Source of the DNA: Burkholderiales bacterium RIFCSPLOWO2_02_FULL_57_36 | Lineage (GTDB): Bacteria > Pseudomonadota > Gammaproteobacteria > Burkholderiales > Burkholderiaceae_D | Assembly (NCBI GenBank): GCA_001770855.1 | Contig: MESE01000001.1 | Span: forward strand, 248,001-312,000 | Length of the DNA stretch: 64,000 nucleotides | Reading direction: 5' to 3' | Shown here: in pieces, positions 8,653-16,606 of the stretch | Position numbering within the stretch: position 1 is the first letter of the stretch | Layout of the letters: the number at the start of each line of letters is the position of its first letter | Position numbers and translations under genes: made by a program | Notes under the pieces: model-generated | Database searches by the model: none | Told to the model about the DNA's origin: nothing | What the model saw: the letters and a program-made list of their open reading frames with translations, nothing else

Positions 8653-9573
8653 ATGACTGACCTGAGGCGGCTTCCCAATCTGGCGGCACTGCGCGCATTC
8701 GAAGCCGCAGCCCGGCACCAGAACTTTTCTCGCGCCGCGGAGGAAATACATGTCACGCACGGCGCGATCAGCCATCAGGTGCGTTCTCTGGAAGAGGACT
8801 TGGGATTTGCATTGTTCACGCGGCATGGCAAACGCATCGCGGTCACGGTCGAAGGCGAGCGTTTTGCGGCGACGATCCGCAAGTCGCTGATGGAAATCGC
8901 CGCCGCCGCCGAAGCGATAAAGAACCACGCCAGCCACAAGCGGCTGACGATTTCGACTTTGCCTTCATTTGCATCGCGCTGGCTTGCGCCGCGGCTGGGG
9001 AAGTTCATTGACCTGCATCCCGATACCGAAGTGGTGCTGCAGTCGAGTAACCATTTGACCGACCTGTTTCGCGAGCAAGTCGATGTCGGGATTCGTTTCG
9101 GCTCAGGCCGCTATCCCGGTTTGGCGGTTGAAAAACTGATGGGGGATTATTATTATCCGGTCGTGAGTCCACATTACAACGGCGGGCGGTTGCCTGCCTC
9201 GCCCAAAGAACTCGGGCAGTACACGCTGTTGCGTTCTTCCGACGATGAGCATTGGATGCCATGGTTCCATGCAGCCAGCGTGAATCTGGCGGAGCCGAGC
9301 GGCGGCGTGCAGTTTCAGGATTTGTCGATGCTGGTGCGGCTGGCATCGAGCGGCGGCGGTATCGCGCTGGTGCGGCACGTCGTCGCAATGCAGGAAATCA
9401 TGGCGGGAGAATTGGTGCAGTTATTCGATGTGACGGTGCGTTGCGTGCATTCGTATTATTTCGCCTGCACGCCACAGGCGTCGCAAAAGCCGCAAGTGCA
9501 GGCATTCCGTGCGTGGCTGCTCGATGAAATCGCGCAGTTCAAGGCCCAGAGCAACTGGATCGAGCACGAATGA
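8653..9573 (+). CDS. LysR-family transcriptional regulator (GcvA-like)
   Basis: A 306-residue regulator. The N-terminal winged helix (LPNLAALRAFEAAARHQNFS, then AAEEIHVTHGAISHQVRSLEEDLG) is very close to GcvA/AmpR-type LysR proteins. The effector domain begins near residue 95 (RLTISTLPSFASRWLAPRLGKF) and continues to the C-terminus. The inducer cannot be read from the sequence. It is divergent from the DUF2917 gene and convergent with the DUF493 gene, whose stop codon abuts its own. The gene lies inside a block (dacA, transaminase, DUF493, lipB, lipA) that is otherwise all on the minus strand. Confidence 0.93.
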   Translation: MTDLRRLPNLAALRAFEAAARHQNFSRAAEEIHVTHGAISHQVRSLEEDLGFALFTRHGKRIAVTVEGERFAATIRKSLMEIAAAAEAIKNHASHKRLTISTLPSFASRWLAPRLGKFIDLHPDTEVVLQSSNHLTDLFREQVDVGIRFGSGRYPGLAVEKLMGDYYYPVVSPHYNGGRLPASPKELGQYTLLRSSDDEHWMPWFHAASVNLAEPSGGVQFQDLSMLVRLASSGGGIALVRHVVAMQEIMAGELVQLFDVTVRCVHSYYFACTPQASQKPQVQAFRAWLLDEIAQFKAQSNWIEHE

Positions 9574-9843
9574 TTACAACACCATCTTGACCATCGGGTG
9601 CGAGGTCAACGCACGGTACAGGGTGTCGAGTTGGGTGCGGCTGGTGGCGTGCACGATGACGGTCAGGCCGAGGTAGTTTCCTTTGGCTGACGGCCGCATT
9701 TCCATTTTTCCCGCATGAAAACTCGGATCGTGCTGTTTGACCAGTTCAACCATCGTTTCTGCAAACGTATCCTGCATAACGCCCATGATCTTGATCGGGA
9801 AATCGCTCGGATATTCAATCAGGCTGTCGGTGGTGCTGGGCAT
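9574..9843 (-). CDS. DUF493 family protein (YbeD-like)
   Basis: An 89-residue protein of the DUF493/YbeD family. The recognisable features are IEYPSDFPIKIMG at the start, a central FAETMVELVKQHDPSF, and the C-terminal LGLTVIVHATSRTQLDTLYRALTSHPMVKMVL. The fold is a small ferredoxin-like domain resembling ACT regulatory domains. Family members are repeatedly found beside lipB, which suggests a link with lipoylation, but no activity is proven. It lies 42 bp downstream of the transaminase gene. The LysR gene on the opposite strand ends exactly where this gene ends. Confidence 0.9.
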   Translation of the reverse strand: MPSTTDSLIEYPSDFPIKIMGVMQDTFAETMVELVKQHDPSFHAGKMEMRPSAKGNYLGLTVIVHATSRTQLDTLYRALTSHPMVKMVL

Positions 9844-9885
9844 GGGCTAGCTCTTTACTTTCGGTTGGCGTATTTGCAGCGCAAG

Positions 9886-10731
9886 CTAGCGCGCCTTTGC
9901 TGCCTGGTATGCGTCGTACAATTTCTGATAAATGGCGCCCGGTTTGCCGCTGCCGATCGTCTTGCCATCGATGCTCACCACGGGCAGCACTTCTTTGGTC
10001 GCCGACGACAACAACACTTCATCGGCGGCAAAGACTTCATCGTGCGAAATCCGGCGCGCTTCCATTGGAATAGCTTCCGCGGCACACAGTTCCTCGATCA
10101 GGCCATAACGGATTCCTTCGAGAATCAGGTTATCTTTAGGCGGACCCATCAGCGTGCCATTCTTGACGATCCATACATTGGACGCCGATGCCTCGCTCAG
10201 GAACCCATCGCGGAACTGGATCGATTCAACGGCGTCGTTCTCCGCCGCATATTCGGCCGCCAGCACATTGCCAAGCAAGGAGATCGATTTGATCTCGCAA
10301 CGTAGCCAGCGCTTGTCTTCCATCGACACGCAGGCCACGCCTCTGGCGCGTACTTCCGGCGTGGGAAGCGAGAGCGGACCGGTCATGATGAACACGGTCG
10401 GAGTCACGTCCTTCGGGAAGGCATGCCCGCGTTTGGCCACGCCGCGCGTCACTTGCAAATAAACCATTTGATCGTCGGCCGGATGCGCCTCGACCACCTG
10501 GTTGATCAGGTCCATCCATTGTTCCCTGGTATGCGGATTCGCGATGGCGATCGAGGCCAGGCTGCGGAACAGGCGCGCCATGTGCTGCTCCTCCCGGAAC
10601 ATCCTGCGCGCGTAAATCGGAATCACTTCGTACACGCCGTCGCCGAAGATGAAGCCGCGATCCAGCACCGGAATCATGGCTTCGGAAAGCGGCGTCATCG
10701 CGCCGTTGAGGTAGACGATGGGATCGTTCAT
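9886..10731 (-). CDS. D-amino-acid transaminase (PLP class IV)
   Basis: A 281-residue pyridoxal-phosphate enzyme of fold type IV. Visible features are the N-terminal IVYLNGAMTPLSEAMIPVLDRGFIFGDGVYEV, the catalytic lysine in RCEIKSISLLGN, and the cofactor glutamate in DGFLSEASASNVWIVKNG. D-amino-acid transaminases make D-Ala and D-Glu, which would fit the neighbouring D,D-carboxypeptidase gene. Branched-chain transaminases share the fold, so substrate choice is not certain. An upstream GTG/ATG would add 16 residues; the ATG at 10731 is favoured because AGGA lies upstream and family members begin here. Confidence 0.87.
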   Translation of the reverse strand: MNDPIVYLNGAMTPLSEAMIPVLDRGFIFGDGVYEVIPIYARRMFREEQHMARLFRSLASIAIANPHTREQWMDLINQVVEAHPADDQMVYLQVTRGVAKRGHAFPKDVTPTVFIMTGPLSLPTPEVRARGVACVSMEDKRWLRCEIKSISLLGNVLAAEYAAENDAVESIQFRDGFLSEASASNVWIVKNGTLMGPPKDNLILEGIRYGLIEELCAAEAIPMEARRISHDEVFAADEVLLSSATKEVLPVVSIDGKTIGSGKPGAIYQKLYDAYQAAKAR

Positions 10732-10870
10732 GCGGGTGTCCTGTATGGGTGCCAATCCGAGTAGACAATTTTCACACAATTACGCAATGCCGGCATCGCG
10801 GCTTCCTCTCAGGGATCGGACTTGGCGATTCATGGTCAAGTTGCCGGATGCCTTTATGCTCACGGTGCGA

Positions 10871-12019
10871 TTATTTCAGCCACAAGCGCACCGAATCCCA
10901 GGCGCGGCCGAAAATACTGGCCTGATTGATTTGTTCCAGCGCGAATATAGGCAACTCCGTAACAACCTTGCCGTCCGCAGCCATCATCTTGAGCAATCCG
11001 ACCTTGCTGTTCAGTGCGATTGGCGCGACCAGCGGGTCCTTGCGCTCCAACACCGCTTTCATCTTGTCGGCCATGCCCTTGGGCACGGTAATGAAAATGT
11101 CCTTGTTAAATCCGAGTTTGACCTGGTTCTGCGAACCTTTCCAGACTTCCGGCGTTGCCACGGCCTGGCCTTTTCCATACAGCTTCACCGTATCGAAATT
11201 AAGGAAGCCCCAGTTCAGCAGTTTCTGGCTTTCCTGCGCGCGCATCTGGTCCGACGTGGTGCCAAGCACAACCGATATCAAACGCCGGTCGCCGCTGCCG
11301 TTGGGGCGCTTGGCGGACGAGATCAGGCAATAACCGGCGGCCTGCGTATGGCCGGTTTTCATGCCGTCGACGGTCGGGTCGAGCCAAAGCAGCCGGTTAC
11401 GGTTGGCCTGCGTGATCTTGTTGTAAGTGAAACCCTTGGTGGAATAGATTTTGTACAGTTCCGGATGATCGTTGACCATCCGTGAGGCCAGAATGGACAG
11501 ATCCTGCGCGGTCGAATAATTTTCCGGATGCGGCAATCCGTGCGAATTGGCATACCGCGTCGACTTCATTCCCATGCGTTCGGCTTCGCGATTCATTTGT
11601 GCCGTGAACGCCTCTTCGGTGCCGGCTACCGCTTCCGCCAGCGCCACTGATGCATCATTGCCCGACTGGACAATCAGGCCATACAGCAGATCGCTGATCT
11701 TGACCGGTGTGGCCGGATCGATAAACATCTTGGAGCTGTCCTTGTCGACTTTCCATGCACGTACCGAAACGTTGACCATCTGGTCCAGGTTAAGGCGCTT
11801 CTCGCTGATTGCAGAAAACGCAAGATAGGCGGTCATGATCTTCACCAGCGAAGCGGGTTCGATGCGCATGTCGGGGTTTTCCGATGCGATCACCTGGCCG
11901 CTGGTTGCGTCCAGCAGCAGCCATGACTTGGCCGCGATGGTCGGAGAAGGGAGATTCTGGGCGAACGCTGCAGAAAACGATAGAAGAGTGACGGCGAGAG
12001 CCGCGAGAATTTTTTTCAT
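10871..12019 (-). CDS. dacA: D-alanyl-D-alanine carboxypeptidase (PBP5/6 type)
   Basis: A 382-residue penicillin-binding protein that trims the terminal D-Ala from peptidoglycan stem peptides in the periplasm. The signal peptide (residues 1-20, ending SAAFA) is followed by the catalytic tetrad SLVK at 57-60, the SGN motif in VQSGNDASVALAE, and KTG in DGMKTGHTQAAGYCL. The PBP5-type C-terminal beta domain (LVAPIALNSKVGLLKMMAADG) ends in an amphipathic helix (IFGRAWDSVRLWLK) that anchors the protein to the membrane surface. An in-frame start at 12055 would place 12 residues before the signal peptide, so the ATG at 12019 is used. It is upstream of the transaminase on the same strand. Confidence 0.95.
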   Translation of the reverse strand: MKKILAALAVTLLSFSAAFAQNLPSPTIAAKSWLLLDATSGQVIASENPDMRIEPASLVKIMTAYLAFSAISEKRLNLDQMVNVSVRAWKVDKDSSKMFIDPATPVKISDLLYGLIVQSGNDASVALAEAVAGTEEAFTAQMNREAERMGMKSTRYANSHGLPHPENYSTAQDLSILASRMVNDHPELYKIYSTKGFTYNKITQANRNRLLWLDPTVDGMKTGHTQAAGYCLISSAKRPNGSGDRRLISVVLGTTSDQMRAQESQKLLNWGFLNFDTVKLYGKGQAVATPEVWKGSQNQVKLGFNKDIFITVPKGMADKMKAVLERKDPLVAPIALNSKVGLLKMMAADGKVVTELPIFALEQINQASIFGRAWDSVRLWLK

Positions 12020-12109
12020 GGGATTATCGATTGTGGAGTTCCAAACGCTTCGCATGCAGAACTCGAGTGGAAAACAAAAGGAGTGAAGAATTATAGCGCC
12101 GCCAACCGT

Positions 12110-12745
12110 TTAGCGATGCCACAATTCGACCACCAGATTCTTGATATGTTGCAGCTTGCGATGAAAAAAATGATCTGCGCCGGGAATAACGATGACCGGC
12201 AAGTCTTGCGGCCGCGCCCAATCCAGAACATCCGTTAGCGGAATGGTATCGTCCCGCTCGCCATGTATCAAAATGGTATTGGCGGGCACGGGCGGCATCG
12301 GCCACTTGCCTGCGGCGCAGCCGACCAGCACCAATCGTTCCGCGGGCGATTGTTGCGCGATCAGGCGCTGCTGCAACTGCGCCTGCACGAAAGTGCCGAA
12401 CGAGAATCCGGCGAGCGCGACTGCAGCGTGCGGATATTGTTGCAGCATATGCGCCAGCAATGCTGCCATGTCGTCCGTCTCGCCTCGCCCTTCATCATGC
12501 GTTCCTGCGGATTGGCCTACGCCGCGAAAATTCATCCGTGCCGCGGCATAGCCGAGAGCGACAAAAGCGCGCGCCAGGGTTTGCGCGACCTTGTTGTCCA
12601 TGGTGCCGCCGTATAGCGGATGAGGGTGTGCAATCAATGCAATCCCGCGCGGTGCGGAAAACTGACCCGGTTCCGGCAAATCCAGCGCGCATTCGAGCGG
12701 GCCGGCGGCCCCTGCAATGAAAAATTGTTGCGTGCGGACGTTCAT
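12110..12745 (-). CDS. Alpha/beta hydrolase, COG2945 type
   Basis: A 211-residue hydrolase of the short COG2945 group. The conserved AHPHPLYGGTMDNKV and MNFRGVGQSAG motifs are present. The nucleophile elbow is GFSFG, the acid is probably the Asp of HGERDDTIPL, and the base is the His of IPGADHFFH. The substrate is unknown; relatives are often annotated as CocE/NonD-like esterases. It is spaced three bases from the upstream ferredoxin gene and is probably translated from the same transcript. Confidence 0.85.
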   Translation of the reverse strand: MNVRTQQFFIAGAAGPLECALDLPEPGQFSAPRGIALIAHPHPLYGGTMDNKVAQTLARAFVALGYAAARMNFRGVGQSAGTHDEGRGETDDMAALLAHMLQQYPHAAVALAGFSFGTFVQAQLQQRLIAQQSPAERLVLVGCAAGKWPMPPVPANTILIHGERDDTIPLTDVLDWARPQDLPVIVIPGADHFFHRKLQHIKNLVVELWHR

Positions 12746-12748
12746 GGC

Positions 12749-13066
12749 TTAAATCTTGAGTCGTTCGACGACTTTTCCGCCGATCAGGTGAGCATCGATG
12801 ATTTCATCGATATCGTGATTGTCGACATAGGTATACCAGGTGCCTTCCGGATAGACCACCATGACCGGGCCTTCTTCGCAACGGTCCAGGCAGCCCGCCT
12901 TGTTGATGCGGATTTTGCCTTTACCGTTCAGGTCCAATTGCTTGACGCGATGCTTGGCGTGTTCCTGCGCCGCCTGTGCGCCGCGTGTCGCGCAGCAGGG
13001 GCGGCCTTCCTCGCGCTGGTTCAGGCAAAAAAATACATGGTGCTGGTAATACGGCTGGTCGGACAT
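12749..13066 (-). CDS. Thioredoxin-like [2Fe-2S] ferredoxin
   Basis: A 105-residue ferredoxin of the COG3411 / thioredoxin-fold class. The cluster cysteines are in FFCLNQREEGRPCC and KAGCLDRCEEGP, the pattern typical of this group. The protein probably shuttles single electrons in the cytoplasm; no partner is identified. A GTG at 13111 would add 15 residues; the ATG at 13066 gives the usual length and begins MSDQPYYQHHVFFC, as in relatives. It sits between the VanZ-like gene and the COG2945 hydrolase, all on the minus strand. Confidence 0.88.
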   Translation of the reverse strand: MSDQPYYQHHVFFCLNQREEGRPCCATRGAQAAQEHAKHRVKQLDLNGKGKIRINKAGCLDRCEEGPVMVVYPEGTWYTYVDNHDIDEIIDAHLIGGKVVERLKI

Positions 13067-13117
13067 GTGTTCTCGGCTGGCTTTGGCTGCATCAAAGACG
13101 AAATGATACACCTTGAA

Positions 13118-14248
13118 TCAATCTCGCTTTGTACGATGCACCGGATGTAGCAAGAACCACAACGTGATGAACGGCCATAGCAAAGACAGGAACTGTGCGG
13201 CGCCATTGAAGTTCAGGAATTTGCCTTGCACCCAGGTTTGCATGGTCGCAATGAAATACGGATTGGCAGGCGCCGCATTGACTACGGCCAGGCTCGTGAC
13301 CAATGCCAGCACCGCAACCCGGCGTTGCGCCACCGATGGCGCAAACGCCAGACCGGCCAGCATGATCGCGCCGATCAGGACTCCGCCCTTGGCCCCCGGC
13401 GTCAACCATACGAATGCGTTTTCCGGCGAAAAAAGCAATGCACTGGACAACGCCTTGATCATGACGGCGAAAGCGATCATGAGCGCGACCAGCGCTCCCT
13501 TGGGAGCCCTGTGCCTAAACAGGCATAGCAGAGTCAGCACCGCGCCGGTCAATCCGCATGCGGTGATGATGGTTTCGGACAGCCAGTATTGCTCGACCGT
13601 CAAGTCGGTTTCGCTGCGCAGATAAACACCGAGATCGATCGGCATCGATAGCCAGTCGGATAGCCAGTTCGACAGGATCGGCGTGAGCTGCCCGTGACCG
13701 AACAGATAAGCTTGCGGATAAATTTGCGCCAGCGGCCACAACGCAAGAACGATCAAGCCGCGGCTGGCCTCGAACGAAAACCAGCGTCGTCGCAACAAGC
13801 GCAGTCGGCTTCGTTCCATGAACTTGCGCGTCAACAGTGCACCAGCTACCGCGCCGATGCATACGCCGGCTACGTTGGTCAAAAAATCGAGATTGGACGC
13901 CACGCGGCTGGGGAGGAAGGTCTGGCCCGCTTCCATCGATACCGACAGCAATGCACCGGATGTGACGGCAATCAATAACGCCCACACGTGGCGGATCCGC
14001 GGATAGAGTGCAAATACCAGCAATACGCCAAACGGTATGTATGCGATGACATTGGTCACCAGATCGAACATCGTTTTGTAGTGAGGTAGCGGCAAGTGCA
14101 GAAATGCAAGCGGCGCTATTCCGATGTCGCTCCAACCGGCGAACGGATACCAACTGGCATAGACGATCAGCAGCGCATAGACCAGCAAGCCTGCTCGTGC
14201 AAACGACGACGCAACGGGAAGCTGTTCCGAGGTCGATGCAGATGTCAT
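13118..14248 (-). CDS. VanZ-family polytopic membrane protein
   Basis: A 376-residue integral membrane protein with about nine or ten hydrophobic helices. The N-terminal half is VanZ-like: LIVYASWYPFAGW, then FDLVTNVIAYIPFGVLLVFAL, SVSMEAGQTFLPSRVASNLDFLTNVAGVCIGA. In other bacteria VanZ domains confer low-level teicoplanin resistance, but most members are uncharacterised. The reading frame stays open to 14674, but the ATG at 14248 overlaps the stop of the upstream lipoprotein gene as ATGA, and the extra N-terminal stretch is only an Arg/Gly-rich shadow of that gene. Translational coupling to the lipid-transport operon is likely. Confidence 0.85.
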   Translation of the reverse strand: MTSASTSEQLPVASSFARAGLLVYALLIVYASWYPFAGWSDIGIAPLAFLHLPLPHYKTMFDLVTNVIAYIPFGVLLVFALYPRIRHVWALLIAVTSGALLSVSMEAGQTFLPSRVASNLDFLTNVAGVCIGAVAGALLTRKFMERSRLRLLRRRWFSFEASRGLIVLALWPLAQIYPQAYLFGHGQLTPILSNWLSDWLSMPIDLGVYLRSETDLTVEQYWLSETIITACGLTGAVLTLLCLFRHRAPKGALVALMIAFAVMIKALSSALLFSPENAFVWLTPGAKGGVLIGAIMLAGLAFAPSVAQRRVAVLALVTSLAVVNAAPANPYFIATMQTWVQGKFLNFNGAAQFLSLLWPFITLWFLLHPVHRTKRD

Positions 14249-14859
14249 TTCTTTAGCGGAAGTCCGGCGAGCCAGTTCATCATGTCGGTGATGATGGCAT
14301 CGGTCGCCTCGGCCAGCGCACTGGCGCCGCCGGCCGCATCCGGGGTCGGCGCCGCCACTTCGCGCATAAAATTCCTGTGTGCCGCCAGAGTGCGGAGGTT
14401 CAGCACCGATGCGCGCACATTGACGCGCACGACGCTTTGCCCGGGGCTGGTGAAGATCTGCATGAATTCGTCCGCTTCGACACGCAGCACCGGCACATTG
14501 GCCACGCCGTCCGAGGCGGATAATACCGCGCCGCCGGCTTGGGCCAGGCGCGCTTTCAGGCGCTGCCCGAACAATTGTGCGGGAGGCATGCTCCAGCGGC
14601 TGTTCGCATAGGGGTGCGGCTGCTGATCGTTGGCATAGGCCAGCCGGAAGAACATCATCCGGCTGTTCAGCCACTGCGGCGCATTGACTTCCGCGATGCT
14701 GAGCGGCGGCAGCGCAGGCGCAACGTTTTGCGTCGCAGGCAGACTGCCGAGATCATATAGCGTCCGCGGATCTTTCTCTTGCTGCGTGGCGCAACCGCCT
14801 GACAATCCCGCGAAAGAGAGTGTCAGCGCGGTGATAAAAAGCTGGATTGTTTTATTCAT
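14245..14859 (-). CDS. ABC-type transport auxiliary lipoprotein (PqiC/YmbA-like)
   Basis: A 204-residue outer-membrane-type lipoprotein. The signal peptide ends in the lipobox LSGGC (lipid-modified Cys at about residue 23). The mature part has the conserved YDLG start, a central PPLSIAEVNAPQWLNSRMMFFRLAYA, and LFGQRLKARLAQAGGAVLS, as in the PqiC/YmbA family that partners MCE proteins. It is the last component of a minus-strand operon with MlaE-, MlaF- and MlaD-like genes, 20 bp after the MCE gene. It is expected to link the MCE complex to the outer membrane, in place of the soluble MlaC carrier, which is not seen here. Confidence 0.87.
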   Translation of the reverse strand: MNKTIQLFITALTLSFAGLSGGCATQQEKDPRTLYDLGSLPATQNVAPALPPLSIAEVNAPQWLNSRMMFFRLAYANDQQPHPYANSRWSMPPAQLFGQRLKARLAQAGGAVLSASDGVANVPVLRVEADEFMQIFTSPGQSVVRVNVRASVLNLRTLAAHRNFMREVAAPTPDAAGGASALAEATDAIITDMMNWLAGLPLKK

Positions 14860-14879
14860 TTTCCACCCTGGGAGTCATT

Positions 14880-15794
14880 TTATTTTACAGGTGCAGTAAA
14901 ACCGGGTTCGCCCGGTCCCGGCACAGCGTCGCGCGAACCGAACAGGAGGCTTTGCGGGCGTTCGTTGATGCGCTCCAGGGTCCGATCGAAGGTCCGCAAC
15001 GATGACTTCACATCGTTTGCCAGCGGCGCCATTTCCAATTCGATCCTGTCTGCAGCGTAACCGACCCGATCGGCTGCATCCGACATTTTTTCGATCGGCC
15101 CGTTCGATGCCTGCAGTTGCGTTGTCAATGCATTCACATCCTTCGACAGCTTGGTGATCGACTGCAAGGTCAATTGCGCTTCCGCGGTCACTTTCGGCAG
15201 CCGATCGAGAGTCGGTTTCAATTGTTTCGGAATTGATTCCAGTTCGGTGGCCGCCTTGCTGACATTATCGAATGCGTCCAGCATGGCTTTCTGATTCGCC
15301 GGATCGAGCAGCGTATTGAATCGCTTGGTCAGCTCTTCTGTCTGCGTCAGGATGGCCAGGCCCTTGCTTTCCAGGTTATCCAGCAGGCTCGGGCGCATTT
15401 CGATGCGGGCAACCTGATCTTCCGAACTGGATAATTTCACCGGATTGCTGCCATCGTCATCCAGTTGCACATAAGCGATGCCGGTAACGCCTTGATAGCC
15501 GAGCGTGCCGTAAGTCGACTTGGTAACGGGCGTCTCGCGATCGACGCTGATATGAATCAGAATCTGTCCGGGCACTTTCGGATCGAACGTAATTTCGTCG
15601 ACACGTCCCACATCGAGGCCGCGGTAACGTACCGCCGCTTGCGGATTGAGTCCCGGTACCGATAGCTTGGTCGCCAACTGATACGGTACGCGTTCAACGC
15701 GGTCGCGATTGAACCACAGGCCGACCAGTATGACCGCCGTCAGCAGCGCCAGCGTAAAGAATCCGGCGATCAATGCGTGCGCTTTATTTTCCAT
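14880..15794 (-). CDS. MCE/MlaD-family lipid-transport protein
   Basis: A 304-residue protein with one N-terminal membrane helix (about residues 8-28) and a single MCE domain at about 38-118, containing LSVPGLNPQAAVRYRGLDVGRVDEI and GTLGYQGVTGIAYVQL. The long C-terminal part is helical (SKDVNALTTQLQASNGPIEKM and similar), which could form a periplasmic needle or collar. It lacks the second and third MCE domains of PqiB. MCE hexamers form channels for phospholipid movement between membranes. It lies 14 bp after the ATPase gene and 20 bp before the lipoprotein gene. Confidence 0.92.
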   Translation of the reverse strand: MENKAHALIAGFFTLALLTAVILVGLWFNRDRVERVPYQLATKLSVPGLNPQAAVRYRGLDVGRVDEITFDPKVPGQILIHISVDRETPVTKSTYGTLGYQGVTGIAYVQLDDDGSNPVKLSSSEDQVARIEMRPSLLDNLESKGLAILTQTEELTKRFNTLLDPANQKAMLDAFDNVSKAATELESIPKQLKPTLDRLPKVTAEAQLTLQSITKLSKDVNALTTQLQASNGPIEKMSDAADRVGYAADRIELEMAPLANDVKSSLRTFDRTLERINERPQSLLFGSRDAVPGPGEPGFTAPVK

Positions 15795-15808
15795 GATTTC
15801 TTCCTACG

Positions 15809-16606
15809 TTATCCGGTTTCGGGAGCGGCATGCATACCTTCCAGCGCACGTCGACCGCGAGCACCGAGAAAAAATTGTTCAATAAACGGATGCTGCACGG
15901 CGACGACATCGTCCGGCTTGCCATAAGCGATCACCTGCTTGTCGGCCAATACCGCAATTCTTGTCGACAGCGCCAGCAGCGTGTCCAGATCGTGCGTGAC
16001 CATGACGACGGTCAGGCGCATTTTCTGATGCAGCGAGCGAATCAACTCGACGAAATTTTCAGACAGATTCGGGTCCAGTCCTGCTGTCGGCTCGTCCAGG
16101 AACAGCAACTCCGGTTCCAGCGCCAAGGCACGTGCCAGCGCGACCCGCTTGATCATGCCGCCGGACAGATCGGCCGGCATTTTCAGTGCCTGTTCCGGAT
16201 CGATACCGACCATATGCAGCTTCAGCAGCACTGCATCGCGGATCAATTCTTCCGGCATGGCGCGCAATTCGCGCATCGGCAGGGCCACGTTGTCGAATGC
16301 CGTCAATGCCGAAAACAGCGCGCCATGCTGGAACAGCATACCCCAGCGGTTGCGCAGCGACTGAAGTTCGTCGGTGTCGGCCTGATTGATGTCGACGCCA
16401 AACACCTTTACGCTGCCGCGCGTCGGCTTTTGCAATCCCAGCATCTGGCGCAGCAATGTCGTCTTGCCGGATCCGGAACCGCCGACCACGGATACGATTT
16501 CGCCCGGCATGATTTTCAGATTCACTTCCTGGTGCACAATGAATCGTCCGAATTGCGTCCATAAATTCCTTATGTCGATGATCGGACGCTTGCTTTCATT
16601 CTGCAT
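15809..16606 (-). CDS. ABC transporter ATP-binding protein (MlaF-like)
   Basis: A 265-residue ATPase. Walker A is GGSGSGKTT (residues 42-50), the Q-loop is in MLFQHGALF, the signature is DLSGGMIKRVALARAL and Walker B is LLFLDEPTAGLDP. The signature form LSGGM.KRVALARAL is typical of Mkl/MlaF-type ATPases that work with MCE proteins. The start codon shares one base with the permease stop codon (TGATG at 16604-16608), so the two genes are translationally coupled. Confidence 0.95.
   Translation of the reverse strand: MQNESKRPIIDIRNLWTQFGRFIVHQEVNLKIMPGEIVSVVGGSGSGKTTLLRQMLGLQKPTRGSVKVFGVDINQADTDELQSLRNRWGMLFQHGALFSALTAFDNVALPMRELRAMPEELIRDAVLLKLHMVGIDPEQALKMPADLSGGMIKRVALARALALEPELLFLDEPTAGLDPNLSENFVELIRSLHQKMRLTVVMVTHDLDTLLALSTRIAVLADKQVIAYGKPDDVVAVQHPFIEQFFLGARGRRALEGMHAAPETG

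Noticed and set aside
14249..14674. N-terminal extension of the VanZ-like gene
   Set aside because: It lies wholly inside the lipoprotein gene in another frame and reads as Arg/Gly/His-rich noise; the ATG at 14248 has the expected stop-start overlap.
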